DNA of 64,000 bases from Nymphaea colorata. Its lineage: Eukaryota; Streptophyta; Magnoliopsida; Nymphaeales; Nymphaeaceae. The stretch spans positions 19,607,035 through 19,671,034 of the forward strand of contig NC_045149.1 in NCBI RefSeq assembly GCF_008831285.2. The letters run 5' to 3'. Each line of letters opens with the position of its first letter. Positions within the stretch are counted from its first letter, which is position 1. The notes under the pieces were generated by a model. The model was not told the DNA's origin. It worked only from the letters and a program-made list of their open reading frames with translations, and made no database searches. Both the position numbers and the translations under genes were made by a program. Of the stretch, positions 27,141-52,755 are shown piece by piece.

Positions 27141-27219
27141 TGCACAGGCCTCGATGCATGACATGTACTTCCCGTGGCCCACTCCCAGGTGTACATGTCA
27201 TGCATAGGGGCCTATGCAC
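27141..27219. repeat. Palindromic repeat (foldback), copy 1
   Basis: Left arm 27141-27168 and right arm 27191-27219 are inverted copies with a 22-bp spacer. The inner 15 bp (ATGCATGACATGTAC / GTACATGTCATGCAT) pair perfectly and the outer part pairs with a few mismatches. A diverged copy lies at 31117-31215. Confidence 0.75.
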
Positions 27220-29856
27220 AGTACACAGGGTTATGCACATAACCAGCTTCGTACTTTCAACTTAGTAATCAGGTTAATCATACGGCTTGGTTGTCGGGAC
27301 TCATCTAGATTAATTTGCCTCAAAAAGGTCATGTAGGCTTATTCATAGTTGGCAAACTTGTGAATTGGACTCGGATAGATTCCCATACTAAGGGATTAAG
27401 GATCAACAAATTGACTTGGTGACTTATCCTGCTTAATTCATAAATTTTTACGGTGTAGCTTGGCTACAAAATGATGAAAATTTGAACACATCTATAATAT
27501 AACAAGAAACTATCAAGTAAATACAATCAAAGGCCTATAGCTTACGATAAGCATGGGTCACATTACTTTATTTCTAATGAACAACTATAGCTTATTTCTC
27601 AATGGCATTGGCTAAGAGTTAGAACTGGTACTGAATGAAACGACTCAGAATTGGGCGAACTTAAGTGGATCCAGCCAATACAAAGCCGAGTATTTAAGGA
27701 TTAGGTGCATTTATAAGGTCAGTCCTTGACTCATGACCTAGTCCCTCGGCGATCCAAGCTGACTGGGGTGACTCTATAGTCAACTCACCCGGTTTATCAT
27801 GCAAAGTATATGTGGGAGATACCTCCAAGAGGCTGAAGCCCAGCCCCTTTTCTCTACCCCGAGGGTAGATGGTTGTTTTTCGAAACCTAAGTGAAGAGCG
27901 GAACACTTGTCAATTAAAATGTTGCATCATCCATGATTTGTAGTTTAGATAAATAGCACCGACAAAAATTAAACTAACGATCGGATTTTCACTACCAACC
28001 AGTAAACCTGCCACCTTATGCCCCTCGGGCCCATGCAACTATATATGGACTCATTATAAGTAATTCAAGTTCCTTCCCTGCCTCTAATAATAGAACCCAT
28101 GAATATGCATGTGTGCCCTCATCCAGGTACAGTGAGGCCCACCCAATAAACACTACTTGTGTATGGTATAGAAGAGTACTCAAGCACTCGGTTCGAGTAC
28201 TGGATCCCACCACCTCCATTAGGTGATATTGCCCTTGAAAGCTGGTTCTCCACAAAAACAAAACAAAACAAAACAAAAAAAAGTGGGGAAGAAACAGTTC
28301 TCTAAAGAGAAAAGAAAATAGATTTACTGTTTGCAACACCATCAAACATCAAAGAAAGTTCTCCGGAAAATAATTCAAGTTAGATTTTGATGTTTGCAGG
28401 ATCATCACCACATAGTTACAACATTAATGCCAATAGTAACAGATAATAATTGTAATGCATAGATCGATACACAATGAACAGAAAATTAACTAGCTATCAA
28501 ACAAACGACACGTTAATAAAGCAATGGACACAAAAAAAATCACGTGGGGAGGTTCGAGAAAAAAGAAAGGGAGCACCAGAGAACTCCAAGGGCCGACTAG
28601 CTTTCTTGATTCGAATCATTAGGAGAGGAGGTTCATATCTACTAAGCAAACGATGCATCGGTTGCTGCAAATTAAAACAAGTTGTAGTTTCCAATGGCGG
28701 AATCATATTTCCACTATCCGATTACTTTTTCATAGTTCCTTTATTTATTGGTTAGTTTATGTTTTATATTTAGTGATATTTTTTTTATTCTTTGTTGGTC
28801 GTTTGATTGGAAGGGGAGGGCACCCGCCCCTAAACGCAATGGACGTAAGAAAGTTGTTGGCTTAAAACGAGATGCCAGCATTCCACCACGCTTTCTCCGT
28901 GAATTAATCTCGCTTTTCTTTTTCCGCTTTTGCTTTCCTTTTGTCTTCGAATGTTGTTCTCACCGAGGGGCACACTCAACTAAGTGTTTTGCTTTACCCG
29001 ATGGCTATTCCACCTCTCTCTCTCTGACTCTATCTCTCTCTCTCTCTCTCCCTTTATATATATATATATATATATATACTGCACTGCTGTTCATCTCCAC
29101 ATTCGAACATGTTTCAGAATAAAAAAGAAATTTTGCTTTTACAGAGATAGATCATATAAGGACGGAAAAGTCAATAGTTTAATGTTCCTAAACATGAATT
29201 TTTCTTCTATTGCAAGCTTTCCAAGCATACTGATCGCATTCACATTCTTTCATATATTATCAAGGAAGAAGTCATCTAGCAAGGAAAAGTTCTAAGTGGA
29301 ATTCCTTGCATTTGAGACTAACAATTAATTTGATGGATCCAACAAAAAATTTAAGCGAATTCAAGTCTAAAAGATAGTATCCTTACTATCATTCCTTTGG
29401 TTCATGTTAATTACTTCTTACATGTATCCGAACTTGCCTGAAAATTTTGAAAGTCTAGTCTATCAAGACGTACCGAAGAGGGTAGGAATTGAAATGAACG
29501 AGTCTAACCAGTTTATGGGTTTCTAAGTTTTCTCATCTGAAAATCAACTAATATTAGTTTGAGGAGAATGGTTGTCTACATAAAGAATGAATTAGATAGA
29601 GAAAGAGTAAGTGAATGGGTGAAGAGGGAAAAAAGAAGTGAAAAAGCAAGTCTCTTTTTAAAACGATGGATGCCTAAAAACTAAGAATTGCCCGACTAGC
29701 TAAAAATTAAAAATCCATTGTTGAAACCACTATAAACTATTCTTAAAGGGCATCGTATATTGTTGTTACACCATAAAAGATTGCTAATGCTCTTATGACA
29801 ACTAGTTTTTATTAATATTTTTTTAAATTTTAACCATCCGACGTCCATGATTTTGA

Positions 29857-29882
29857 ATCTCTCTCTCTCTCTCTATATATAT

Positions 29883-29973
<91 letters not shown>
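29857..29973. repeat. Compound microsatellite (CT)(TA)(CT)(TA)
   Basis: CT and TA blocks alternate twice over about 117 bp, ending in an unbroken TA run of more than 50 bp. Open frames across it code for Ile-Tyr or Ser-Leu repeats and are artefacts. Confidence 0.97.
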
Positions 29974-29976
<3 letters not shown>

Positions 29977-31116
29977 CTACCTCTTCTATGTCAACTTTTT
30001 TTTGTTTATGCTCCCCCACTTTTTCGAAGCCGCACTCAACCGCCTGAGGAGCACTAGGCAAGTGAAGGAGGCTCAGTCAATCTTGGGAGACAACGAATCC
30101 AGATAAACAAATAATGCAGTGAGTAGGTACCCGTCCTCACCTGTAGGGAAGGATCCACTGTTCTCCTGACCCACACTCAATACATAAACATATAATCTGT
30201 CCATGGTCCACCTCAAGGCAAAAGATGGCAAGCATGGGCCCATGGCCGACGAGTATTTTATTCCTTCCTCCCCTTCACTCAGAGTTGCAGAGCTCCACCA
30301 TGTGATCCCTTTCCACAAGGCCCAGCAGCTCCCACTTTTTCCTTGCTTTCTCTTTTGCGTTTGTTCCTGTTGCTCCTGCGCGCAAAGCCCTGCCACTTTT
30401 ATCTCCTATGTTTATATTCTAGCATAAGTGGGCACCCCACTTATCCCCAGATACTTGATCTTTGCACCTTTTCTTTTCTGCTTCTTTCTCTCTCTAGATT
30501 CCTGTGTGTTTGACTCATCTCTCACAGAAGCCTACAACCATGTGAGGCTTGAATACGTGTGGTTTTGTGGGCAAAGGTGTTCCCCTATGAGATGTAGACG
30601 GAAGCTTTATTCTATTCTCTCAAGAACGGGTGGTGGCTTCCATCAATGGCCACACCACCAACTCCCCACAAAAAGTTTTTGAGTGTATATCTGCAGAGCC
30701 ACCGCTTTTTTAATAGGCTAGTGTCATTGCACGCTGCTGTTTTCCATTGTGGAGTTACAGCCAACGCAAGCATTCAAACCGCGTACGTGTTGGAGATGCA
30801 AAGCGTAGCTAATAGAGTACTTTCTTTTTCTGCCGCAGTGTGGAGTTCAATTATTAAGGAATACAGGCTTGAAGTGACAAGAAATTTCTCCTCCCCGCCT
30901 TCTATCTCTCCCCCTTTGTTTCACTTTCCTTCCTTTTTACTTTTTTCCGGTTAATGGGGAGAGTATGCTACATAAGTAAATCATGAATGGTGTCAGGTTG
31001 CACTGTTGCATGTTGAAGGAGTATGGAGAGGAATCCAAATTTTGTGGGTCACGGGTAATATTGTAACTGTTGTTTTAAAGAAGGCCAGCATCTCTTGTAA
31101 CTATTTTCCTTTTTGG

Positions 31117-31215
31117 ATGTGCATGACATGTATTATCCTTTGCCACTCATAGAGCGTTAGTGTCATGCAGAAAGGCTTGTGCACGGTATAAAGGGCCATG
31201 CATGACATGTGTTTC
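31117..31215. repeat. Palindromic repeat family, diverged copy 2
   Basis: It follows the order of the 27141-27219 copy: GCATGACATGTA, a GCC(C)ACTC stretch, a GTCATGCA core, then TGTGCAC. The arms have diverged, and an extra GCATGACATGTG lies at the right end. Confidence 0.55.
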
Positions 31216-32851
31216 AATGTGTTATTCTTCTGCATTGTAAACTGTAGTAAACATAACATGAGAGTTGAATGATATACTGTAGATCAACCTGAGCTCCAAA
31301 GCAACTCAAAACCTTGGTGACATAAAGGTATTGGGCTGCAAAGGGTGGTAAGTCTCAAAGCAACTTAGAACCTTGTGAGCACAAGAATATGGTATCGAAA
31401 AAAAGTTTCCTTTAAAAAAACATTAAAAAAAATGTCATTATGATGATCTGTTCTTAGTGGGTGTATCATTTAGCAGTAGGTAACTGACACGCTTCATAGA
31501 GGCATGCGTAGGATTCCATCTTTCATGAAACAGTACCATGTCACCACCTGACGTGCATCACCAGCTCCCTGGCGACCTGGTCCGGCTCCCTGCCCATGGT
31601 GTGTAATTTTAAATCCCATTTTCAGGCAGAGAGAAACCACTCTCAAATATTCTTCAATGATTTTTCCTCAAGATCTTAGATACAGCTTTACTCCAAGGCA
31701 TGAGAAGTTTATATACCAATCAAGCACGCATGGTAAAGAACTCTAGAATGGTCTTCAGTTTTTAACCTTAAATTGTAGGAACAAGGTTTGTGAAAAAGCA
31801 GTCCGACTTCTTTTGCTTTGATTTTACGGTGAAAGTGCAAGCCGATCATCAGAGCACGTCCAGAAAGCACGGTTACAACAACCAAACGTTTGTTCAAAAG
31901 AAAATAGCATAAAATTTCATGCAGCAGTTACTATTTTGCAGTGTTGCCGTGACTTCTGTTTCATGAGGGTTAGCACGGTTCATGAGTCTGCCATGGATGC
32001 GGGAAGACCCTTTGGTCTTTCTAAACCATATAAATCCTTCTGTTCTTGCACGTTTGTTCCTTTTCTTCTTTTGGATCTTGAGAGTATAAGAGGGAATCCT
32101 TCTTAAATTATAGAGTGGTAGTCTCTTGAAGCACAGCCAATATCTTAAATGCTTCCTTTTCTTATGAAAATGACAAGAGACCAACATCTCAATTAGGTGA
32201 AAAATTCAGGATAAGCTTCGACCACCATGCCTTACAACCATGAAAAAGCACTTGCTGCTTTTAAGTTTGCAGTGAAAGATACAAACTAATAATGGAATTC
32301 AAACTGATAGAAAGCATCTCTTAAACATTGTGGCATCTACGTGTTGCCCCCACCAACAGACCCAAATTAAAGCTCTTGTGGGCAACCTCCATGTTGATCG
32401 AGGAAAAAGGAAAAAGTAAGCACGAGATTGAGTTGCAGAGGGGCTCATGCTTTGCATGGGGATTAAGATTACTGGTCATTCTTCAAAACAAAAAGCTTCA
32501 AATTCTTGGTCCCACTGCCTTATCTCGAACTAAGCGGTTCATTTAGTCCACTGAGAACAAATTTTGGTGGAATATTATTGGGAAGGTGCTCCAATATTAT
32601 TGCTTTTGGAGAAGGGGGGAATCAAGGAAGAGGATTCTCTAATTGTACTTCCACCATATCCCAACCACTGCTTCAATTTGCTTGAGGACATTAAATTGGC
32701 TGCCATTGATAGCGAAAGTGCCCATTGATGGCGCATTGGAAACTCGACCCCAAAACAGTCGAGTTGAGGTGGAGGGTAGGGCATCTGTCAACGTTGAAAT
32801 ATTCACTCAAATTGACCAAAACCTTCCACTCTTATCTTCCACGACAACTGA

Positions 32852-32853
<2 letters not shown>

Positions 32854-32885
<32 letters not shown>
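32854..32885. repeat. (TA)n microsatellite
   Basis: An uninterrupted TA run of about 32 bp, followed by further short TA/TATG runs to 32950. Confidence 0.95.
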
Positions 32886-32889
<4 letters not shown>

Positions 32890-35800
32890 CTGAGTACGCA
32901 TATGTATATATCTATATATACATACAATTGGTTATATATATGTATGTATAAGTGGGGAGAGAGAGAGTGAGATGTTCATCTGTGAAAAGTTTGTCATCCT
33001 AGCAATGCTGTTAGTTTCACGATATGAGTGAATCCTTTTGTGAAATGAAGATATGGAAATTAGCCTACATCGGCATTTGCAAAGTGTTTCTTTAATTAAG
33101 AAACATGAAAAATAATTTTTATTATGATCGAGATGTAAAATAAAGGGCTAATACAGGCAGAATGGCCTGATTCAAACACCCATTTAATAAAAAATCAGCC
33201 TCAAAGAGTCAATATCGGCTGCTGCTACCGTTCCATTTAGGGACTAATAAAATAAACACCAGCACTGCAACACACCATGTTGATAACCATGTTGATAAGG
33301 CTGCGTTTTAGTAAAATTGGTGTTACCACTATGAGAAAAACTTAAAATATATATATAAGTTGTGTCCATGGCGATGTTCTCCTAAGAGTGGTGGGTCTCA
33401 CTTTAATCAATTTAAAAAAGTGAATAAAAGAAGCTGAAATTATCAATTAAACAGGGAAAAAAGTTCAGTTTTTTTTTTTTTTTTTCCTCTTTTTAGCCAA
33501 GGGGGAAGAGAGACCATAATGATGGTTTGCATTGGCTCTTCTCAATCTTTTCCAGGAGATAGGTGACACAACCCCCAATAATGCGGTGAAAAAGCTTATC
33601 TCATCAGACCATGTAGGTGCTAAGATTGATGCTTTTGTTATATCGATATCAGAGTCGAGCACGTACAAATGCGGCCCCCAGTTCTTTAGAACAATTGTGC
33701 TAATCATAGTCACAAGTGTGACAGACACCAAGAAAACAGTGTGGCTTTAACTTTTGTTATATGATATTTGAATCTTTTTTCTTTTGTTTTTTAAGTAAAT
33801 TGCACATTTTTAGAAACTTAACGCCAAATTTTGCGGAAAAAAGATTTTCTATGACATTATTAAGGGAGTATTTTTGCCTTCATCACGTTGCAAAAGTGGT
33901 TGTTATGTTTAATTTGGAAAACTTTTCTTTTTTCCTTTGACCGGATGACTTCAAGAAGCAACATGTTTTAGGTGACTTTTCTAGTGGGCAGTTGGTGGGA
34001 TATTTTGACGATTACATCTCTTGAAGGGAGATCATCAGCAAGATGTGAACTCATTTTTTCCACCACTTTGTACGGCTGGCTTGATTCACCATCGGCAGAG
34101 AAAAAGAAGAAAGAAGATCTGTGGAAAAAGAAGTTCATGGCTCCTAGCCCTTTTGCTTTTCTCCCACTGCAGAAAGTTCGCCGCTACTGTCTAGGAACTT
34201 GGTGAGACAAAAAAAGAAGAGGATTTGAAGATCTAATCTGAATAACGTGAGCCATTTATTTTGAGAACCAAGATCAGCAGTCCACAGCCTAAGCCAAGTT
34301 GTTCCGAATACAGCAAATTCTACCAAACAATGTAATTTTATTTGTAGATCGGTTTCCAGGAAGTCGGTGGTGTATTTGTTTTCTCTGTGATTCAGAGATG
34401 GAACTCCAAAAAACAATTGACAAATTTTTCCTTCAAAAAAAGTCCATTCCAACTTTGTTTCTCGATGAGACCTAGCTCCCTTTTTTTCTCTGATCGATTC
34501 AAAGATGCCCCACTTCACAGACAAACTGGGATTTAGAATTAAGGCATCTGTGCTGACAAGTCCTACAGATTTAGACTTGGAAGCATGTCATGTAACCAGG
34601 GTTTGGAAACAGGACAAGCAGTATACAGCTCAGCCTGGCCGGCCACTCATCTTATACTAAAAATGTATGTTGTCGATATTGTTAAAAATACACCTGATAT
34701 TTCCCATGGTTAATGAAGAAATTACATAAGACTACTTCTATCCAACTAGTTATTATATCAGTAAACGACTAACTGTTTACCCTCCCAAAAAATGACATGG
34801 AAAATATATATGCTTGTGAACACGCCTAGGTTTTCCATGAACAACATTTTAGCACTAATTTTAAAGAAATTTAACTGTTTAGATATTAATAAAACGGTTA
34901 ACTAATCTGAGTTTATTTTATTGATATTATTAGGTAGAAGTAAGTTGATAAAACAAACTAATAAAGTTGAAATTTGCGCTGTTATTGAGGGTACTAGTGT
35001 TTTACAATGCATACCATACATGTGTTTCAACAATTTGTAAAGATGAAGGGTGTTCTCATTTTCAATTCTTTAGGTGTATTTTTGAAATTTTCACAAACAC
35101 ACATGAAAGTTTTTAAAGAATACGTCTGTGAAATAATGAAAAACATGCCTCCTCTAAAGGAATATGGTACGATGTCCTTTCGTTCGATGCTAACTTATTA
35201 GAGATGTTCTTTTGTTATTTATTTCTTCACGAAGTAGATTACCTTGTACAAAACTTTTTCAATTTTTTTATTCCTAAAATTAGCGCTATTTCAGCTTCTG
35301 TTTTTTCTTCTCTTTAAAGAATTTATATTAGCATAAAAATTAGTTATTTTAATTAATATCTCTAATAATAGTCAATGACAAAGACATATACCAAATTAAA
35401 TTAATCCAAACAACTTTGCAATTATGTCTGCTTTGGGGGTGGAGCAGGAGCAGATATCACTTTTATAGGGGGGCTAATGAGAGGACGAAGGAAACGCAGT
35501 CTAAAGAACACGTTACACGCATACACACACACACATGTATAGGTATCGACGCAACATTTAGCATTTCTATGCATCTACTTTTTTTTGCACGACTGCCATT
35601 GGGAGGTCCTAGTGTTCTGCCTTTGTCATAACATAAAGCAGGCGTCGCTTGGTAATATGATAAAGCGCTGATGCAGTTAGTGCAGAAATATAGGTTGTGA
35701 AGTCACTTATTCACATAAAAAGCACGCCATCTCCACTCTTTCCCACTTCTCCAGATTATGATGTAGAGCCCCTTTTAAGAGTCGCTACCTGGTGCAATAG

Positions 35801-37048
35801 AACAGATCCTGTGTCAAGTAAAGTCGTCTGCCTGGGGTAATAATATGAAGCATCCATGCTATTATGAGTATTATAGTGTCAGCTTGGAAACCCAGGATCG
35901 AGCCTTGAAAAGAAAGCTTCGTTCGGAAGGTAGGAAGTTAAGGTCCTTTCCACTCTGCTGAGAACGACAACCCCAAGGCTAGGAATGATTCATTGCAGGC
36001 CCTTGCAACCGACAACCCTTCTTCAAAAGATGGGTAAAAATCAATAGGCATCTAGTGGTAAAAGCAAGGATCCATTCAGGAGCTATTCTCGTCTGCCTTG
36101 GTAAAAGTGCAAAGTTTTTGGATTTATTACATAGGAAAACTGCACTCAGATCAAGACCTTGTTGATCTAGCAGTGGTATAAGATCCTGGAGCCAGTAACC
36201 CTACCATAACATAAGTAGGCAATTGGTCCTTTCACATGCAGTATGTCAAAGCACATCTACCAACTTCTCATCTGGCGGTGGCGGTGATTAGGAGGTTCAT
36301 AAACCCACCACCTTTAAAAGAGGCGCAACCACTTCACAAACCGCCCCAGCAATGGCAGCAGCATTACCTTTTCACAGCCAACCAACTACATTATACCCCT
36401 TGAAACCAGCTTCCCATGTGTATTCAAAAAGTACGTTTCCAAAATAGAGTGTCATGGGAATTGGTTACACCTGCACTGCATCATAATATATCGAAGATAC
36501 CTTTCAAGAATTAGGTCTTTCACAAGGGCATAGACGACGATGAGTTGACGTCCAAGGCCTTGAATTGAAGCAGAATGGAAGTTGGATTAAACAGCAGTGA
36601 TCCGAACACCCACGACACTACAAGTAGCACTGCAAATGGGTCAAACCTGGGTTTTGACCTTTCTCCGGCGGGTTGAACTATATGCTGATTATTTCTTTAT
36701 AATATTGTGCTAACCATGAACAAAAATCATGTCCTATATTTCCAAAGAACTTCAAACTAGCAAGTTGTGCATACGATGCATATCCTCGTTACATTAAATT
36801 TGCAAAAACTGGCGGAGTCGCATGGATCTTGCAGCCATACTGATGTCTTCGTTATTGTTAAAATTTCCTTTAATCAAGAAACGTATCACAGCATGCAAAC
36901 CTTGGGAAGCTTAAAAAAGGAAATTAATAACCATATAAACAAGTGAGCCAGTGAACCACAATATGCCAACGGCAATGACTTATTAATAATAAATTAAAGC
37001 ACGAATTCCCAACAGCTAAATAATTGACTTCATCTATTGAAATTCGCC

Positions 37049-49129
<12,081 letters not shown>

Positions 49130-49600
49130 GTTCGCGTAAGAAAGCACCTGAAACGATGATGAAAACATAAATGATCGAAACAGAAAACCAAATGATTGCA
49201 AACAAGAATAAGATCGAAGAACCGACCCGCAAAGAACCATTCAAAACACAGATAAAAAAGCAATTCACAGAGTTCTTCGAGAATCTCAATAAAAGCCAGA
49301 AACATCAATCAAGAGACGGGATAAAGTTCAAAGCACAGATAACAAAGCAATTCACCGAGTTCTTCGAGAATCTCAGAAAAAACAGCAAAAGATCAATCAA
49401 GAGACACGATAAATTTCGGGACTAAGAGCAGAGCTCGCGATAAATGGCAACTGGCGGGAAATGCGCGTACCGGAAACGAGATTGGATAAACCCTAGAGAA
49501 GAGACGACGTAGGGAAGGAGAGCTCGCTCCTCGCCTTGCAAGTACGACGAGAAGCCCGCGGTGGGAAGCGAAGGGAGTCAGCTCTGGGATCGTTTTAAGA
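49130..49600 (-). other. GR1: GR 5' leader with a probable leader intron
   Basis: Eighteen bases upstream of the start ATG the minus strand shows a good acceptor (CATCGTTTCAG|GTGC, exon border 49147). A donor-like CCG|GTACGC lies at 49470. This suggests a 323-bp intron (49148-49470) within the 5' UTR. Further up, 49471-49600 is GC-richer and contains CTAGGGTTTAT, a common plant leader motif, so the first non-coding exon probably lies there. Inferred from splice-site appearance only. Confidence 0.45.
49240..49413. repeat. 87-bp tandem duplication in the GR leader
   Basis: Copies at 49240-49326 and 49327-49413 share TTCAAA(A/G)CACAGATAA, AGCAATTCAC and GAGTTCTTCGAGAATCTCA with about ten differences. 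The unit length is a multiple of three, which explains a chance open frame on the plus strand here (49171-49425). Confidence 0.9.
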
Positions 49601-50007
49601 CGCCAAGATCCAGTGGCCCGTCTGCCGGTCCCCGTTGACAGATGAAGAAGAGATGAAACTTTTCTTGTATAAAAAGGTGAAGGAAATTAATTCAACCAAA
49701 CAAATAGCCCTCTCGCGTTCGAAAACCTCAATAACGCCACCATCTTCGCGGGAACTTACCGCTGCGGCTGCGGGTCTCTTTTTGCTTCCCCGGAGGAATA
49801 TCCCCTGCGCCCCTTGATTTTCCTCATAATTCTTTACGCCCCTCAAACTTTGGATGACGGCTCTCCCAAAAGTTCGTTCCAAATTCACATATTATGACTC
49901 CTATCGTGTTACGCATTTAAAACGATCAAAAGGTCCTTAGACAAAAGTGCAATGGTGAAAAATACTTATCAAAATTATCTCATATATTAATAACATAACA
50001 TAACATG

Positions 50008-50208
50008 AAATACTCATCCTATTCAGCCGGATATCAGCAGCATACCATGTACACAAATCTACCTATGATAGTAAAAACCGATTCAAACTTTCCATCATCG
50101 CAACATAAAATACTCATTCTACTCAGCTCGATATCAGCAACAGCATGTCATGTACACAAATTTATTTATAACAATAAAAGCTGATTGAGACGTTCCACCA
50201 TCGCAGGT
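50008..50208. repeat. 100-bp imperfect tandem duplication
   Basis: Copies start at 50008 and 50108. Both contain AAATACTCAT(C/T)CTA, CGATATCAGCA in slightly varied form, CATGTACACAAAT and CCA(T/C)CATCGCA. Many substitutions separate them. Confidence 0.8.
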
Positions 50209-51958
50209 AAAATGCTCTAATATATTCTTATATATTAAAAGGGATACACTTCAATTTTATTGAACGACTATTTTTAACTCAAAATTCCTTAAACAACTTC
50301 TTGGCCAGTAAAAAAAAAAAAGTTTTGCGAATAAAACATAATGTTAGTAACAATAAAATCAGCTAGCTAGTTGGTAGGTGGGTGCAAGAAGAGCCACTCA
50401 ACTCTCAACTAAAATTTTGGGCTTTGAGGCTCACCTTGTCACCTAACGTTAGTGGACTGTCTGGTGATAGCAGAGCCATGGGTGACCAGGTGGTCTGCCT
50501 AGTGCCAACACTTCCAGCTGACAGGGCTTGTGAAAAAGTAACAATCATGGACCATATCTTCCTGCCTAATCCCATATGGGACCTTGCATCTTTTCGTTTT
50601 ATCAGCAGGAGTTCTTTATTCGAAGCCGACAGACAACAACCCGGGTTTCTTTCTTTTGTTTTACCATTTGGAGGTACAAAGTTATTTGGTTACAGTCACA
50701 ACGGATTCGAGAGAGTCAGATTTAAATATATTTTTTTAATATTAGTATTTTATTTATATGATATTGGTTTATATTTTCACTTATTTCCAAGGAAATACCT
50801 TTTTGAAACATTTTCACAATTCAATCAAATTGGCCTCAAGGGACACATTGGGTTAGAGACCTGTAGAGTTGGTAGGTTTCTAGTTTGATTCCGTTTGGCG
50901 TTATAATATCATTGTGTTTTAAATGGTGAATCGCAGTACTTAAGTTGAAGGATACACGACGATGATTTTGATAAAATAAATGAGGGCGGAGAATTAAGGA
51001 GTGAGTTGGAGATCTTGGAGTCAACTTTATGAGAGATGACAACAATGCCGCCACCATTAATTAAGAGTTTCCATTTAGATTCCTCTTTGTTGGTCCCTTT
51101 GGAGCTTGTTCACACTGGAGCTTTCAAACACCCTTTCATGCTGACATGATCAGATCAGGCATCCTTTTAGTTTTAGTTGTAGGGATGTTAATTAATTCGA
51201 TTTGGATCAAACATTCAACCGAGTTGCTTTTAAGGTATGTGGACAATTAAAGGAAGACAGGTTGTAGACTTCACCAATTAATTTAAAAAATGTGAGCACA
51301 CAAAATGAATACGTATATATTGAAGAATATGATCTTGCCACCTACCATCTTCACTAATTAAATTATAATCAAATTGCTTTGGGTCGGTTACCAATGTCTG
51401 TAATTAGAGATTACAGTTCGAACAATTATGAACTCAGTTCCAATAGAAATATCTATGGAAAACCCCCTTTATTCAAGAACGATTGCAAATTAAATTAAAA
51501 ATAAGACTAAGTTTTAATCAAAAGAAGATAAGTTTCTTTCATGTGAGACAAATAATAACTAGATTTTTGAGGACTATATAACTACTATTGGAACATATAA
51601 ATATATATAGCCATAGCCCTTATTTATTTAATTACAAGTATGAAATTACGAATTCTCTTTCCACTAAAGAGAAAAGCAAGATTGGACCGTTTAATTTATT
51701 AATTCAATCAACATAAACCCGCACCATGTTGGGTAACCCACTTTTTCCCAACTAGTAAGAAGATATTTTGACTTATATAGTAGGGGGTCTAAGAGTGGTA
51801 TTACTTACCAATCCAATTTATTCTATTGTGCCTTTTCCTAATTGCTTGTTGTTTTATATCTTTATTTTATATTCCATTATATATAATCATTTTGTGTGCT
51901 TACATTTTTTAAATTAATTGGTGAAGTCTACAACTGTCTTCCTTTAATTGCCCCCATG

Positions 51959-51989
<31 letters not shown>

Positions 51990-52755
51990 CGTGGCAATAA
52001 TGAAAATATCTGCAGAATGCAGCCCAAATATAGTGCTTAAAATCATCTATTGTTTGAGTGGGTTGAGTCGTTTAGATGATGATGTAAGAGATTACGTAGG
52101 GAAATGCATATCTTATCGTTTCTTTATTTTTTTTCTTCTGAAATTCAAACTTAGGCTCATAAATATTAAAGATATTTTTTTCGTGCTTTGCTGTCAGGAT
52201 CAAATCCATCCCGTACATCATCCAGATTCGATCTTTTTGCTATTACTGCAATTAATGATAAACAGCAACCGGCAGTTTCATGACCAACAAATTGAGATCG
52301 GCGAATCAAATGAAATTATTTCCACATAATTCTACGGTCTCGTTTTTTTCCTTCTCCCTTTCAAAAATAAGGTCCTTCGGCCATCTAAGGAAAACAATTT
52401 TTGACAGACGGAATAACTAAAGATGACCAATATGAGATGCTTAAGTAAAAGGTATGAACGATTTATCTGTAACAATAAAATAGAGACGAATATATCGGAA
52501 AGGCCTATAATATAAAAATATGCGCCAAGCAAATCTTCTAACATTTCCCTGAAATGAGCTTTTAAACGCTTACTAAAACAAGCATGCAGCCATATATCAT
52601 AACAATATTATTATAACGATACTGTTATTATTATTTTGTTGGGACCCTGCAGTTGGACCAACAACATGGAAAATGGCAGAAGTCACGTCCTTTTCACGTC
52701 TAGATCTTTAACGGAATATATGCATAAGAAGCTTCTTTGTCAGTTCAAATAATAA

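Larger units (their letters stand above)
24190..37048. other. 12.9-kb gene-poor intergenic region
   Basis: I recognise no protein-coding gene on either strand. It contains a (CT)n run near 26372-26412, an (AC)n/(GT)n palindromic tract near 25519-25550, the dispersed repeats at 26604 and 27141/31117, the compound microsatellite at 29857-29973 and a (TA)n run at 32854-32885. The interval 35640-36660 is less AT-rich and looks like decayed repeat sequence, but I cannot name it. Just left of the glutathione reductase stop, 36970-37048 should hold that gene's 3' UTR. Confidence 0.5.

Noticed and set aside
28186-28210. GGTTCGA-containing stretch resembling a tRNA T-arm
   Set aside because: The flanking bases do not form a T-stem, and there is no acceptor or anticodon arm around it.
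29847-30061. Open frames coding for Ile-Tyr and Glu-Arg repeats
   Set aside because: Translations of the (TA)n and (CT)n microsatellite.
49171-49425. 84-codon plus-strand frame with a repeated segment
   Set aside because: The repeat comes from the 87-bp DNA duplication in the GR leader, not from a protein repeat.
50382-50888. 168-codon open frame between GR and HISN4
   Set aside because: No recognisable domain, low-complexity Phe/Leu-rich second half, no splice context or family similarity.
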